In this document: piece after piece, positions 1 to 9,473 of the stretch
Position numbering within the stretch: the stretch's first letter is position 1
Layout of the letters: every line of letters starts with the position of its first letter
NCBI RefSeq assembly: GCF_904848625.1
Contig: NZ_CAJHCP010000007.1
Location: forward strand, 62,001 to 126,000
Length of the DNA: 64,000 nt
Source of the DNA: Paraburkholderia metrosideri
GTDB lineage: Bacteria > Pseudomonadota > Gammaproteobacteria > Burkholderiales > Burkholderiaceae
Direction of reading: 5' to 3'
Notes under the pieces: model-generated
Told to the model about the DNA's origin: nothing
Seen by the model: the letters and a program-made list of their open reading frames with translations, nothing else
The model's database searches: none
Program-made: the position numbers and the translations under genes

Positions 1-87
1 CGGAAGCCCGTCCACCACGAATCCGAACTACGGTAGGAGCCAGTTTGGCGTCATCGCAGGTTTGGCGACGAGCTTCTGACGTTCGAG

Positions 88-116
88 GTTGCCCGGGAAC
101 TCCATTGCCGGGCAAC
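88..116. terminator. Hairpin downstream of the LacI-family gene
   Basis: A perfect 9-bp inverted repeat (88-96 with 108-116, GTTGCCCGG and its complement) lies about 30 bp past the stop codon of the minus-strand LacI-type gene. No T-run follows it on either strand, so it may be a weak terminator or a 3'-end stabilising hairpin. Nothing else was recognised in positions 1-144. Confidence 0.3.
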
Positions 117-144
117 AGCGATACCAGGCTCGCGAACTGGCAAA

Positions 145-1188
145 TCAGTCACGGAACCGCTTGGCGATGTAGTCAGGAATATTTTCGGGTGTCACGACTA
201 CAACGGAAGAAGACGGCGCGACAGAAGACGCGGGCAACAGCTTGTGGAATTGCATCACGTGATGACATGCGGAGCGCAAGTCCTGACGGAGGTCATGATG
301 CAGTATTGCCTGTATCTTCCCTTCCCGAAGGAGTCGCACGTTGTCCCTGTCGAGGTCATGCCCTATAAAGAAGACGGGGGTCTGCTGGTGTGCTTCGATT
401 GCGCGGAGAATTGCGACGTTCCCTCCGCCCATGGAGTAGACGGCCGAGATTTCGGTATCCGAGTTGAGCACGCTACAAACCCGCTGTTCAGTAGGTGAAT
501 CGAGACCATGCCCACCACTGGCATCAAGCAGTCTGAGTTGCGGGTGGTGCTTTCGCAATGCACGACGGAAACTTATCTCTCGCTCTTCCTCTCCGCGAAA
601 GTGTTCGTCGCTCATAGTTACCAGGACATTTGCGGGTTTGGGCCCAAGACCCAAGCCCAGAAGATAGGCGGCTGTGGCACCAGCGGCACGATTATCGAGC
701 CCCGCGTAGGCGACGCGGCCAGACAAAGGGATGTCGGTGACGACCGTGACCACAGGAATTCCATCGCGCTGGAGTTCCGCGACTGTTTCGGCAATCTCGG
801 GGACGTCGCGTGCCTTCAAAACCACGCCGTGGGTGCCTCTGCGAGCAATGGAGCGCAGAGCGTCGACGACCTGGTGCGTCGTCATGGTTTCCTGCAAGAG
901 AAAGCGAGGACGAACAATCGTCGGGAGCATTAGCGCCAGCTCACCTTCTAGCGCGTGCTTTATTTCGTCGCTGAATCTGGCGGGAGCTTCGACTACCACG
1001 TCGAAAATGAGCTTCCTGCCCGAGTTCGCAAGGTTGACAGCTTGGGTCTCAAGGTCCTTTATCGCCTGCTCAACCCGAATTCGAGTGTGCTCCCGGACGT
1101 TAGCGCGCCGGTTCAACACCCTGTCGACGGTCGCGACGCCGAGCCCAGCCTGGAGAGCGATTTCCTTAATCAAAAAGCGGTGAGCCAA
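145..1188 (-). CDS. LacI/PurR-family transcriptional regulator
   Basis: A 347-aa regulator with an N-terminal LacI helix-turn-helix (about residues 5-50; IALQAGLGVATVDRVLNRRA) followed by a periplasmic-binding-protein-like effector domain. Sugars or cyclitols are the usual ligands of this family. It is divergent from a LysR gene and heads a cluster encoding a sugar ABC importer and two Gfo/Idh dehydrogenases. A sugar- or cyclitol-responsive repressor of that cluster is therefore the likely role (inference). Length is normal for the family and the start is the only ATG that keeps the whole HTH. The operator was not identified. Confidence 0.85.
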   Translation of the reverse strand: MAHRFLIKEIALQAGLGVATVDRVLNRRANVREHTRIRVEQAIKDLETQAVNLANSGRKLIFDVVVEAPARFSDEIKHALEGELALMLPTIVRPRFLLQETMTTHQVVDALRSIARRGTHGVVLKARDVPEIAETVAELQRDGIPVVTVVTDIPLSGRVAYAGLDNRAAGATAAYLLGLGLGPKPANVLVTMSDEHFRGEEEREISFRRALRKHHPQLRLLDASGGHGLDSPTEQRVCSVLNSDTEISAVYSMGGGNVAILRAIEAHQQTPVFFIGHDLDRDNVRLLREGKIQAILHHDLRQDLRSACHHVMQFHKLLPASSVAPSSSVVVVTPENIPDYIAKRFRD

Positions 1189-1621
1189 TTCGCCCTCCTT
1201 CTCTGATAGTTTGCTGACGCGTTAAATCTAAATTGATAGAACGTTGATGCCTATCCTACATCGAAAACTGAGATGTGAATTAGCGAGAGCGGATGTTTTC
1301 TGCTCAAACCAGCCGCTGGCCGCATTTAATGCCGACCGCGACCAAGCGTTGGACTCAAGTTGCAGCATTGTTCCCATGGATTGGCGCTCTGTCTACGCAC
1401 GGCCAATCCGCCGCCGTAGGTCAAAAACAAGTATTTTCCCTAAATGTTCCAATTTAAAAGAGTTGATTTGATAGTTTTTTGATGGTTTTTAAATCGGTGA
1501 AGATAGATTTTTGTATTTACCATGATAGGGAGGCAATTTTCAAAGCGAGTCAATGAGGCAGAGTGTGCTCCTGCAGTCAGCGCGAATGCAGGCGGAGACA
1601 ATGGCGTGATGGCGTAAGAGC
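1189..1621. promoter_or_regulatory. Divergent lacI/lysR intergenic region
   Basis: A 433-bp gap between two divergent regulator genes. The part nearest the LysR gene (about 1425-1530) is conspicuously AT-rich compared with the flanks, as expected for promoter DNA. A short GATAG/CTATC inverted repeat lies near 1236-1256. No match to a specific operator consensus can be claimed, and no further gene was recognised. Confidence 0.4.
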
Positions 1622-2536
1622 ATGGACCAATTCAAGGAATTACAACTATTTGTCGAGGTGGCCGAGACGGGCAGCATCAGCCGAGCTGCGGAATCCGCCG
1701 AACTTTCAATCTCGGCGGCAAGCCGGTATCTAATGTCTTTGGAGTCGCGGCTGGGCGTGCAACTCGTTCGAAGGACGACGCGCAATCTCTATCTAACCGA
1801 GGCAGGCGCTGAATTTCATCGGCGTTGCAAGTCAATTCTCGGGGAGCTTGGCGAAGCCGAGGCGGCAATCAAGGAAGCAGTCGTCCGTCCAAGCGGCGTG
1901 TTGCGCGTGACGGCGTCGCTGTCGTTTTGCATGCTGCACATCGCCCCCATGCTTCCGGAGTTCAGTGCCCGTTATCCAGACATCTCAATCGACGTGGTAG
2001 CCGCCAACCGTTACTACGACATCATTGAGAACGGTATCGATGTGGCCATTCGCACAAAGGTGCTTGAGCCTGACAGCAACATCACAATTCGACGACTGGC
2101 GTCCACTCGCCGAATACTCGCCGCGTCGCCCGCTTACCTGGACGCGAACGGCCGCCCCCGGTTTCCCGCAGAACTCGCGAAGCACAAGCTTTTGAACTAT
2201 CAGCTCGCTGACAATCCTCGTGAGCTGTCATTCACGCGTGATGGCGAGACCGTTGTGGTCAGGGTGAAGCCAGCGGTGGAGTCAAACGACGGGCAGATAT
2301 TGCGCGTTGCGGCGCTCGACAACATGGGCATCCTCGTGCAGCCCAAATACATCATTTACGACGACCTTCAGGCGGGGCGCTTGATACCCGTGCTCGACGA
2401 CTGGGACCTCCCGCGATTGACGATGAATATCGCCTTTCAGACGCGAGCGCACCTTCCTGTAAAGGTGCGCCTGTTTATCGACGCGCTCGTCGAGAGATTT
2501 CAGCAAAACGAGTACGAACGGCGCTGGACCGAGTGA
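1622..2536 (+). CDS. LysR-family transcriptional regulator
   Basis: A 304-aa LysR-type protein. The winged HTH occupies about residues 1-60 (SISRAAESAELSISAASRYL, then LGVQLVRRTTR), followed by a substrate-binding domain of the CrgA/DmlR type. It is transcribed toward the hydroxyquinol dioxygenase gene 134 bp downstream and may be its activator. LysR proteins often use an aromatic or pathway intermediate as coinducer. Together with the divergent LacI protein, the cluster may be under dual control, with one regulator sensing the sugar-like part and the other the ring-cleavage part (inference). Confidence 0.88.
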   Translation: MDQFKELQLFVEVAETGSISRAAESAELSISAASRYLMSLESRLGVQLVRRTTRNLYLTEAGAEFHRRCKSILGELGEAEAAIKEAVVRPSGVLRVTASLSFCMLHIAPMLPEFSARYPDISIDVVAANRYYDIIENGIDVAIRTKVLEPDSNITIRRLASTRRILAASPAYLDANGRPRFPAELAKHKLLNYQLADNPRELSFTRDGETVVVRVKPAVESNDGQILRVAALDNMGILVQPKYIIYDDLQAGRLIPVLDDWDLPRLTMNIAFQTRAHLPVKVRLFIDALVERFQQNEYERRWTE

Positions 2537-2670
2537 GCCGCGCGCGAGGTGGTTGCTGGGAGGCATATTCCCACCTGGCGCGAAAGACTTTCCCTTTTCA
2601 ACTCTGTTTTGACTGAGGCAGCGAATATAGACTTCACTCAAGGCTACAAACAAGATGATGGAGACAGGCA

Positions 2671-3591
2671 ATGCAAAGCGGTTCCCTTCCAAGTCAGGCC
2701 ACCTCACCGTATTTCGATGAAGCTCGCTCAGCAGAAGTCGTCAATGCCCGCATGAGCGACGAGGCCGATGGTCGTCTTCGCCGCGTCATGTCGGTTCTGG
2801 TCAAGCATCTTCATGCTGCCATCAAGGAAATCGAGCCGACTCACGAGGAGTGGTTCTCGGCCATCCGCTTCCTGACCGAGACCGGTCAGATGTGCACCGA
2901 CTGGCGGCAAGAGTACATCCTGCTGTCGGACATTCTCGGCGTTTCGATGCTGGTCGACGCCATCAACCACCGTCGACCGAGCGGTGCGACACCAAACACG
3001 ATTCTGGGCCCATTCTACGTGGCCAACGCTCCCGAGTACGCGAACGGCGAAAACATTTGCTTGGATGGCAAGGGCGAGCCGATGGTCGTAGAAGGTCGTG
3101 TGACGGACATCAGCGGAAACTCCATTCCGAACGCGAAGCTCGAAGTCTGGCAGACCAACGATGACGGGTTTTATGACGTGCAGCAAAAGGGTGTTCAGCC
3201 CGACTCGAATTTGCGCGGTGTTTTCACGTCCGATGCTGAAGGTCGCTACTGGTTCAAGTCTGTCAAGCCGCGTCACTATCCGATTCCCTCGGATGGTCCG
3301 GTCGGTAAGCTTCTGGAAGAAATGGGTCGACATCCGAATCGTGCCGCCCACCTGCACTTCATCGTGTCGGCACCGGGCTTTGACCCGGTCATCACGCACA
3401 TTTTCACGCCCGACTGCCCCTACTTGAGCGAGGACGCGGTATTCGGCGTAAAGCGTGAACTCATCGCCGAATTCACCAAGATTGACGACCTGGACGCAGC
3501 GAAACGCGTCGGCTTTTCGTCGTCGTATTGGTCGGTGTCGTGGGACTTCACACTCGCGACGTCAGGTAAGCCCATTCTGGCAAACGCCTAA
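2671..3591 (+). CDS. Intradiol ring-cleavage dioxygenase, hydroxyquinol 1,2-dioxygenase type
   Basis: A 306-aa protein of the non-haem Fe(III) catechol/hydroxyquinol 1,2-dioxygenase family. The N-terminal helical dimerisation domain (about residues 30-100) precedes the beta-sandwich catalytic domain, which starts near TILGPFYV. The expected iron ligands are visible: Tyr in DDGFYDV (about 168), Tyr in RHYPIP (about 201) and two His in RAAHLHF (about 227 and 229). Hydroxyquinol enzymes (EC 1.13.11.37) make maleylacetate, and a maleylacetate reductase sits in the same cluster, which favours this substrate over catechol. The chosen ATG has a GGAG ribosome site 8-10 bp upstream; an in-frame ATG at 2752 is an alternative. 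Confidence 0.88.
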   Translation: MQSGSLPSQATSPYFDEARSAEVVNARMSDEADGRLRRVMSVLVKHLHAAIKEIEPTHEEWFSAIRFLTETGQMCTDWRQEYILLSDILGVSMLVDAINHRRPSGATPNTILGPFYVANAPEYANGENICLDGKGEPMVVEGRVTDISGNSIPNAKLEVWQTNDDGFYDVQQKGVQPDSNLRGVFTSDAEGRYWFKSVKPRHYPIPSDGPVGKLLEEMGRHPNRAAHLHFIVSAPGFDPVITHIFTPDCPYLSEDAVFGVKRELIAEFTKIDDLDAAKRVGFSSSYWSVSWDFTLATSGKPILANA

Positions 3592-3656
3592 TCGCCGGCA
3601 CGCGGGTGCGTGCATTCTCGAACCAAGTGATTTTGATAGACATAGGAATGCTAATC

Positions 3657-4532
3657 ATGAGCAAGAAGGAACTGCTGGCTGCGTACTGGACTTTGGCCGG
3701 CGACGTTTATCCGTGTGCAGCGAACGAAATCAGCCCGTTTCCGCTGCGCGACCGCTGTGAAGCAGCGATGCGCGCGGGATGGAGCGGTGTTGGTCTCATT
3801 CTCGATGACCTTGAGTACAGCGTCGAGAAGTACGGCCTGTCGGGCGTGAAGAGCATTCTGGACGACACCGGGCTGAAGTATTTCGAGCTCGAAATCCTGA
3901 TGGACTGGTATTTCGACGGCGAGGCGCGCGCCAAGTCAGACCACGCTCGGCAACGCTTCATCGAACTGGGTGGCGAGTTGGGCATGCGCAACCTGAAAAT
4001 CGGTGCAAGCCCCTTCGACAAGACCCCCCCCGACTTTGCCCGCATGACGGATGAATTCGGAAAGCTGTGTCAAGACGTAGCGACTGTCAACGCGACAGTC
4101 GCCATCGAATTTATGCCGTTTTCTCCCATCCGCAACGTGGCAGAGGCGCTGAAAGTCGCAGGAGGCGCGAATCAACCGAACGGCGGGCTGATGGTCGACC
4201 ACTGGCACGTCGCTCGCGCTAACACACCGTACAGCGAGGTCGCACAAATTCCGGCCCGCTTCATTAAAGGTGTCGAGATGGACGACGTCGCGGCGCAGGT
4301 GAAGGGGTCGCTGTTCGACGACAGCACGTTTAACCGGCAACTGTGCGGCGAAGGCGCAGGCGACTGCCGCGCGTTCGTCGATGCTCTCGAGCAGGCCGGC
4401 TGCGCGCTGCCGTACTACGGGGTCGAGCTCATCTCCGAGGTCCACCGGACATTCCCGCTCGACGAGATGGCAAAGCGCGCTTACGACACGACCATCGCCC
4501 AGTTCTCGGCAGCGCCCACGACGGCTGCGTGA
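3657..4532 (+). CDS. TIM-barrel sugar phosphate isomerase/epimerase family (IolE/DSD-like fold)
   Basis: A 291-aa protein of the AP-endonuclease-2/xylose-isomerase-like TIM-barrel superfamily. Members include IolE (inosose dehydratase), hydroxypyruvate isomerase and 3-dehydroshikimate dehydratase. Likely metal ligands are Glu in AIEFMPF, the Asp/His of MVDHWHV and Glu in GVELIS. The start at 3657 (MSKKELLAAY) is preceded by AGGA at 3644-3647; the longer frame from 3606 lacks a good ribosome site. It lies between the intradiol dioxygenase and an IolG-like dehydrogenase, so a dehydratase or isomerase acting on a keto-cyclitol or keto-sugar is plausible. The exact reaction cannot be read from sequence. 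Confidence 0.75.
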   Translation: MSKKELLAAYWTLAGDVYPCAANEISPFPLRDRCEAAMRAGWSGVGLILDDLEYSVEKYGLSGVKSILDDTGLKYFELEILMDWYFDGEARAKSDHARQRFIELGGELGMRNLKIGASPFDKTPPDFARMTDEFGKLCQDVATVNATVAIEFMPFSPIRNVAEALKVAGGANQPNGGLMVDHWHVARANTPYSEVAQIPARFIKGVEMDDVAAQVKGSLFDDSTFNRQLCGEGAGDCRAFVDALEQAGCALPYYGVELISEVHRTFPLDEMAKRAYDTTIAQFSAAPTTAA

Positions 4533-4573
4533 CGCTCATCAACTTTCAACGAAAAGTATCTCAGGAGACTCAA

Positions 4574-5566
4574 ATGATTCGAATCGCCGTACTCGGTGCT
4601 GGCCGCATTGGCCGCATTCACGCTGCCAACGTTGCAGCAAGCCCGAACGCGAAACTGGTGGTGGTGGCCGACCCGGTCGAAAGCGCGGCACAATCGCTGG
4701 CCACTCGCCTCGGCTGTGAAGCGTCCACGGACCCCGCCGGCGTGCTCGAGCGGAACGATATTGATGCCGTCGTCATCGGCACGCCGACCGACACGCACAT
4801 CACGTTCATGCTTGAAGCAGTCAAGCGCGGCAAAGCCGTTCTGTGTGAAAAGCCTATCGACCTCGATATGGAAAAGTCGCTCGCTGCGGCAAACGAGGTC
4901 GAGCGCCAGGGTGGTCGCGTCATGCTCGCTTTCAATCGCCGGTTTGACCCGACGTCGCAAGCGTTTCGCAAGGCGATTGATGCGGGCGACGTAGGCGATG
5001 TGCGGCAAGTCATCATCTCGAGCCGCGACCCGGGGATGCCCCCGCGCGACTACGTCGAACACTCCGGCGGCATCTTCCGCGATATGGTCATTCACGACCT
5101 GGACATGGCTCGCTGGTTGCTCGGCGAGGAACCTGTCGAAGTGATGGCCATGGCGAGCCGCCTCATCGACGAATCCCTCGAGATGCTCACCGACTTCGAC
5201 ACGGTGATGGTCCAGTTGCGTACCGCGTCGGGCAAGCAATGCCATATCAACTGCTGCCGCGAGGCCGTCTACGGCTATGACCAGCGCATGGAAGTGTCTG
5301 GCTCCAAAGGCATGCTCCTGCAGGAGAATCTGCGGCCGTCGACGATTCGCCGCTGGTCGAAGGAAGTGACCGACGCGCGCGAGCCGCTCCTCAACTTCTT
5401 CCTCGAGCGCTACGTGGAAGCGTACAAGGCCGAGCTCGAAGCCTTCGTCGACGCACTGAACACGAATTCGCCGCTGCCGACGTCCGTACAGGACGGGCTC
5501 AAGGCACTCCGCCTGGCGGATGCTGCGCTGGAATCCGCGCTGACGGGCAAAACAGTCAAGGTGTAA
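4574..5566 (+). CDS. iolG: Inositol 2-dehydrogenase-like oxidoreductase (Gfo/Idh/MocA family)
   Basis: A 330-aa NAD(P)-dependent dehydrogenase. The N-terminal Rossmann motif is VLGAGRIGRIHAAN, the catalytic Lys lies in CEKPIDLD, and the Asp/His pair is in GGIFRDMVIHDLDMAR. These, and the C-terminal block around CHINCCREAVYGYDQRMEV, closely follow the IolG pattern, so oxidation of myo-inositol or a related cyclitol to its ketone (EC 1.1.1.18-like) is the best guess. The start at 4574 has AGGAG at 4563-4567; an open frame extending upstream overlaps the preceding gene and is not used. No iolB, iolC or iolD partner lies in the window, so the ketone is probably handled differently. Confidence 0.8.
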   Translation: MIRIAVLGAGRIGRIHAANVAASPNAKLVVVADPVESAAQSLATRLGCEASTDPAGVLERNDIDAVVIGTPTDTHITFMLEAVKRGKAVLCEKPIDLDMEKSLAAANEVERQGGRVMLAFNRRFDPTSQAFRKAIDAGDVGDVRQVIISSRDPGMPPRDYVEHSGGIFRDMVIHDLDMARWLLGEEPVEVMAMASRLIDESLEMLTDFDTVMVQLRTASGKQCHINCCREAVYGYDQRMEVSGSKGMLLQENLRPSTIRRWSKEVTDAREPLLNFFLERYVEAYKAELEAFVDALNTNSPLPTSVQDGLKALRLADAALESALTGKTVKV

Positions 5567-5590
5567 CTAGGAACCCGGAGGAGATAAGTC

Positions 5591-6679
5591 ATGACCCGAA
5601 AGATTGGTCCGAATGAAACGCTCGGCGTGGCGTGCCTCGGTATCACTCACCCGCACACGTCCGGGCGAGTCAAAGCGATTCAGCGTCGTACCGACGCCAG
5701 GATGCTCGGCGCGTGGGACACGAGTCCGCTTTTGACGCCGTTCGTCGATGCCCTCGGCCTCGAGGCGCGCTCGAAAGAAGACATTCTGGCGGACGAGAAT
5801 GTTCACGTCGTGCTCGTCCACTCGAAGAGCGAGAAGATGGCCGACCTGACCATCGAAGCACTCGAAGCGGGCAAAGCTGTGCTGTGCGAAAAGCCGGCTG
5901 GTCGGAGCTCGGCAGATGCAAAGCGGATTGCCGACGCCGTGGAGCGTACGGGCGGCCTTTTCCAAGTGGGTTACTGCTGGCGTTTCGCTCCATCAGTCGA
6001 CGCCATGCAGGCGGTGCTGAAAAGTGGTCGTCTCGGGAAGGTGGTTCAGGTACGTGCGCATGGCGGCTGCTCACATGACGAGGCCGGTACCGCGCACATG
6101 ACTCGACCAGGCGATATTGGCGGCGCCGTATTCGTCATCGGATGCCACCTCATCGACCGGATTCTCCTGCACTTTGGTCTGCCGCGCTCGGTGAACGCGC
6201 GCATCACGAAGTTCCCGAACTTTCACGGTGACGAATCGCGTGAAGATGCGGCGGGCGCGGTGCTCAACTACGAAGACAAAATCGTCAGCGTCGACTTCAT
6301 GTCCTGGGACGTCTTGCCGTGGACTGAGAGCTGGGACATCACCGCCTACGGAACCGAGGGCATCATGTCTTCGCGTTCGTTGCCCGCGAGCTACAAGATT
6401 TACGACGCCGGCAAGGGCGACTATCCGGAAGGATGGACGGAGTGGCAGGAAACCAGCTTTCCGGAAATCTGGGCGACGAAAAAGACGGAATATTCGCCTG
6501 ACATCGCTGAAATCGGCAACCCGGTCTACTTCGACCGCGAATCGAACGCATTTTTCGACGCTCTGCGTAACGGCACATCGTCCGTGGTTCCCGCTACGCA
6601 GGCGTACAACATCAGCCGTGTCATCGAGGCCATGTTCGCCTCTTCCAGCAAAGCAGGTTCAGAGGTCTTTATCGATTAA
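5591..6679 (+). CDS. Second Gfo/Idh/MocA family oxidoreductase
   Basis: A 362-aa dehydrogenase with an N-terminal nucleotide-binding fold (starting near GVACLGITHPHTSG), the family Lys in LCEKPAGR and the HLIDR motif of the C-terminal substrate domain. It is clearly distinct from the IolG-like gene just upstream (24-bp gap, strong GGAGGAG ribosome site). Two Gfo/Idh enzymes in one operon suggest consecutive oxidation/reduction or epimerisation at different carbons of the same polyol (inference). A 25-bp exact copy of part of this gene recurs in the fragment graveyard near 13.6 kb. Confidence 0.82.
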   Translation: MTRKIGPNETLGVACLGITHPHTSGRVKAIQRRTDARMLGAWDTSPLLTPFVDALGLEARSKEDILADENVHVVLVHSKSEKMADLTIEALEAGKAVLCEKPAGRSSADAKRIADAVERTGGLFQVGYCWRFAPSVDAMQAVLKSGRLGKVVQVRAHGGCSHDEAGTAHMTRPGDIGGAVFVIGCHLIDRILLHFGLPRSVNARITKFPNFHGDESREDAAGAVLNYEDKIVSVDFMSWDVLPWTESWDITAYGTEGIMSSRSLPASYKIYDAGKGDYPEGWTEWQETSFPEIWATKKTEYSPDIAEIGNPVYFDRESNAFFDALRNGTSSVVPATQAYNISRVIEAMFASSSKAGSEVFID

Positions 6680-6687
6680 TGGTTTGA

Positions 6688-6711
6688 AGCTGACGCGCCC
6701 GCGCGTCAGCT
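6688..6711. terminator. Intercistronic GC-rich hairpin before the transporter genes
   Basis: A perfect 10-bp inverted repeat with a 4-nt loop (6688-6697 with 6702-6711) lies between the second dehydrogenase and the binding-protein gene. There is no T-run after it. Such hairpins between enzyme and transporter cistrons often act as partial terminators or mRNA stabilisers that set different expression levels. Confidence 0.5.
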
Positions 6712-6773
6712 GAAGATTCCATATCTCATCACCTGAAAATGTAAATACGCATTCCTAAATAGGAGACGATGTC

Positions 6774-7844
6774 ATGAAAATCTTGAAGAGTGTTGCACTT
6801 GTGCTGGCCGCTTCGGCCGCTTTCGCGGCGACTTCCGGCGCAGCCTATGCCGAAGACAAAGGTGTGGTTGGAATTTCGTTGCCCGACAAGACCGAATCTC
6901 GCTGGATTACGGACGGCAAGAGTATGGTCGACGCACTGAAGGCGAAGGGCTATTCGTCGGACCTGCAGTACGCGAACTACGACGTTCCGACACAAGTGAA
7001 TCAGGTCGAGAACATGCTCGCGAAAGGTGTGAAGGCGCTTGTGATTGCGCCTATCGACGGCAAGACGTTTTCGGACGCTCTGGCACTCGCCCAGAAAAAG
7101 GGCATCAAGGTCATCTCCTACGACCGCCTGATTAGCCAGACCAAGGACGTCGACTACTACGCGACGTTCGACAACTACGGCGTCGGCGTCCTGCAGGCGC
7201 AGAGCATCGTCAGCGCCTGGCAGAAGGCTGGCAGCAAGACTCCGTTCAACATCGAAGTGTTCGGCGGCTCCTCGGACGACAACAACGCACACATGGTGTA
7301 CGCCGGCGGCATGTCGGTCCTCAAGCCGTACATCGACAGCGGCAAGTTCGTGATTCGGAGCAAACAGGTTGCTTTCGAAAAGGTCGCCACTCGCAACTGG
7401 GATGGCGCGACCGCTCAGGCGCGAATGGACAATCTGCTAAGCGCGTTTTACGGCAAGGACCACCTCGACGCGGTGTGGGCGCCGAATGATGCGCTGGCCA
7501 TCGGCATCATCTCGTCTCTCAAGGGCGTGGGATACGGGTCAGGCCAACAGCCAATGCCCATCATCACAGGGCAGGACGCGGATGTTCAGAACGTGAAGAA
7601 CATCGTTCGAGGCGACCAAACCTCGACCGTGTTCAAGGACACCCGCAAGCTCGCTGGCGTTGCAGCCGAGATGGTTGACGATGCGTTGACCGGCAAGCAG
7701 GTGCCCGTCAACGACACGAAGAGCTACAACAACGGCGCCAAGATTGTTCCGACCTACCTCGTGAAACCTGCGCTCGTCGACAAGGGCAATTATCAGGCGG
7801 AACTCGTGACTAGCGGCTACTACACGCAGGCGCAAGTCAAGTAA
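6774..7844 (+). CDS. chvE: Periplasmic sugar-binding protein, ChvE type
   Basis: A 356-aa substrate-binding protein with a clear Sec signal peptide (MKILKSV...AAYAEDKG; cleavage near residue 26-27). The mature start (KGVVGISLPDKTESRW) and the cluster-B sugar-binding fold follow ChvE/XylF proteins of multiple-monosaccharide importers. It delivers an aldose or polyol to the GguA/GguB complex encoded immediately downstream. The start has an AGGAG-type site (ATAGGAGACG). The true ligand may be a cyclitol or unusual sugar given the neighbouring enzymes (inference). Confidence 0.88.
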   Translation: MKILKSVALVLAASAAFAATSGAAYAEDKGVVGISLPDKTESRWITDGKSMVDALKAKGYSSDLQYANYDVPTQVNQVENMLAKGVKALVIAPIDGKTFSDALALAQKKGIKVISYDRLISQTKDVDYYATFDNYGVGVLQAQSIVSAWQKAGSKTPFNIEVFGGSSDDNNAHMVYAGGMSVLKPYIDSGKFVIRSKQVAFEKVATRNWDGATAQARMDNLLSAFYGKDHLDAVWAPNDALAIGIISSLKGVGYGSGQQPMPIITGQDADVQNVKNIVRGDQTSTVFKDTRKLAGVAAEMVDDALTGKQVPVNDTKSYNNGAKIVPTYLVKPALVDKGNYQAELVTSGYYTQAQVK

Positions 7845-7934
7845 GTCACCTGGACGTAGGCGATGCGGAGTTTCCAGCGAAGCGCCGCATGGCACAGGCA
7901 CGCGCGCAGCGTGACGAATCGGAGGAATGAGAGC

Positions 7935-9473
7935 ATGGATACCATTCTTGAAATGCGTGGAATTCAGAAAACCTTTGGCCCGGTCAAAGCACTGAATAAC
8001 GTCAATCTAAGGGTCGGTAAGGGCGAGATTCACGCCATTTGTGGAGAAAACGGCGCAGGTAAGTCGACGTTGATGAAAATTCTCAGCGGCGTCTACCCGC
8101 ACGGAACTTACGGGGGTGATGTGCTCTACGACGGTCAGACGCGCGAGTTCGATGACATTTCCGACAGCGAAGAGGTCGGAATTATCATCATCCATCAGGA
8201 ACTGGCTCTCGTGCCCATGCTCTCGATTACCGAGAACATTTTTCTCGGGAACGAGCAGTCGAAGCGCGGTGTCATCGACTGGCAAGGGTCGCGGGCGAAG
8301 GCTAGAGAGCTTCTGTCAAAGGTGGGCCTCGCTGACTCACCAGATGTGCCGGTCGGTACGCTAGGGATTGGCAAGCAGCAGTTGATTGAAATTGCGAAAG
8401 CGCTATCCAAGAAGGTTCGTCTACTGATTCTCGACGAGCCTACCGCCAGCCTGAACGAGAAGGACAGCGACACGCTCCTTACTCTGTTGCTTGAGCTGAA
8501 GTCGCGCGGTGTCACCTCAATCATTATTTCGCACAAACTCAACGAGATTTCGCGCGTGGCAGACGGTATTACTGTCATCCGCGACGGCTCGACCGTCGAC
8601 GTACTGGACTGTCGTGCCGAGAGCGTGAGCGAGGACCGCATCATCAAGGCGATGGTCGGCCGGGAGATGTCGGACCGTTACCCGCCACGTACGCCGGACA
8701 TCGGCGACGTCATCTTTGAAGTCAAGGATTGGCGTGTCCAGCATCCCACGCAGCGGGACCGTGCGGTCATCAAGGGCGTCAATCTGAAAGCGCGCAAGGG
8801 TGAAATCGTCGGCATCGCCGGACTGATGGGCTCAGGACGCACAGAGCTGGCCATGAGTGTCTTCGGAGGCACATATGGGCAAGACATCACGGGCCAAGTC
8901 CTGATGCACGGCAAACAGGTCGACACGTCATCTGTGCAAAAGGCCATCAAGGCGGGCATCGCCTATGTGACGGAAGACCGGAAAGGCAACGGTCTGCTCC
9001 TCGACGACAACATCAAGCGAAATATCACGCTTGCCAACCTCTCCGGCGTCTCAAAGCTCGGTGTCGTCAACGAGCACGAAGAAATCAAAGTTGCGACGGA
9101 ATTTCTGAAGAAGCTTCGCATCCGGGCGCAAGGTGTAACGCACGTGGTCGGGAATCTGTCGGGTGGAAATCAGCAGAAAGTCGTTATCAGCAAATGGCTT
9201 TACTCGGAACCCGATGTGTTGATTCTCGACGAGCCGACACGAGGCATCGATGTGGGTGCGAAGTACGAAATCTACAACATCATCAACCAGGTGGTTGCGG
9301 CAGGTAAATGCGTTGTCATGGTTTCCTCGGAGATGCCTGAGTTACTCGGAATGTGTGACCGCATCTACGTAATGAACGAAGGCCGGTTCGTCGGCGAATT
9401 AACCGCAGAAGAAGCCTCGCAGGAAAGCATCATGCGGGCAATCATGCGAAATGGAGACATTCAAAATGCGTAA
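7935..9473 (+). CDS. gguA: Multiple-sugar ABC importer ATP-binding protein (GguA type)
   Basis: A 512-aa protein with two fused ABC domains. The first has Walker [10 protein letters not shown] and the second a degenerate P-loop-like GLMGSGRTE; the canonical signature LSGGNQQKV belongs to the second half. This arrangement and length match RbsA/XylG/GguA ATPases. The start at 7935 ([14 protein letters not shown]) has GGAGGA at 7921-7926; an upstream in-frame extension is not family-like. It overlaps the permease gene by 8 bp, indicating translational coupling. Confidence 0.92.
   Translation: MDTILEMRGIQKTFGPVKALNNVNLRVGKGEIHAICGENGAGKSTLMKILSGVYPHGTYGGDVLYDGQTREFDDISDSEEVGIIIIHQELALVPMLSITENIFLGNEQSKRGVIDWQGSRAKARELLSKVGLADSPDVPVGTLGIGKQQLIEIAKALSKKVRLLILDEPTASLNEKDSDTLLTLLLELKSRGVTSIIISHKLNEISRVADGITVIRDGSTVDVLDCRAESVSEDRIIKAMVGREMSDRYPPRTPDIGDVIFEVKDWRVQHPTQRDRAVIKGVNLKARKGEIVGIAGLMGSGRTELAMSVFGGTYGQDITGQVLMHGKQVDTSSVQKAIKAGIAYVTEDRKGNGLLLDDNIKRNITLANLSGVSKLGVVNEHEEIKVATEFLKKLRIRAQGVTHVVGNLSGGNQQKVVISKWLYSEPDVLILDEPTRGIDVGAKYEIYNIINQVVAAGKCVVMVSSEMPELLGMCDRIYVMNEGRFVGELTAEEASQESIMRAIMRNGDIQNA

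Noticed and set aside
3606..3656. Extended N-terminus for the TIM-barrel protein
   Set aside because: No ribosome site at 3606; the start at 3657 has AGGA at proper spacing and a family-like N-terminus.
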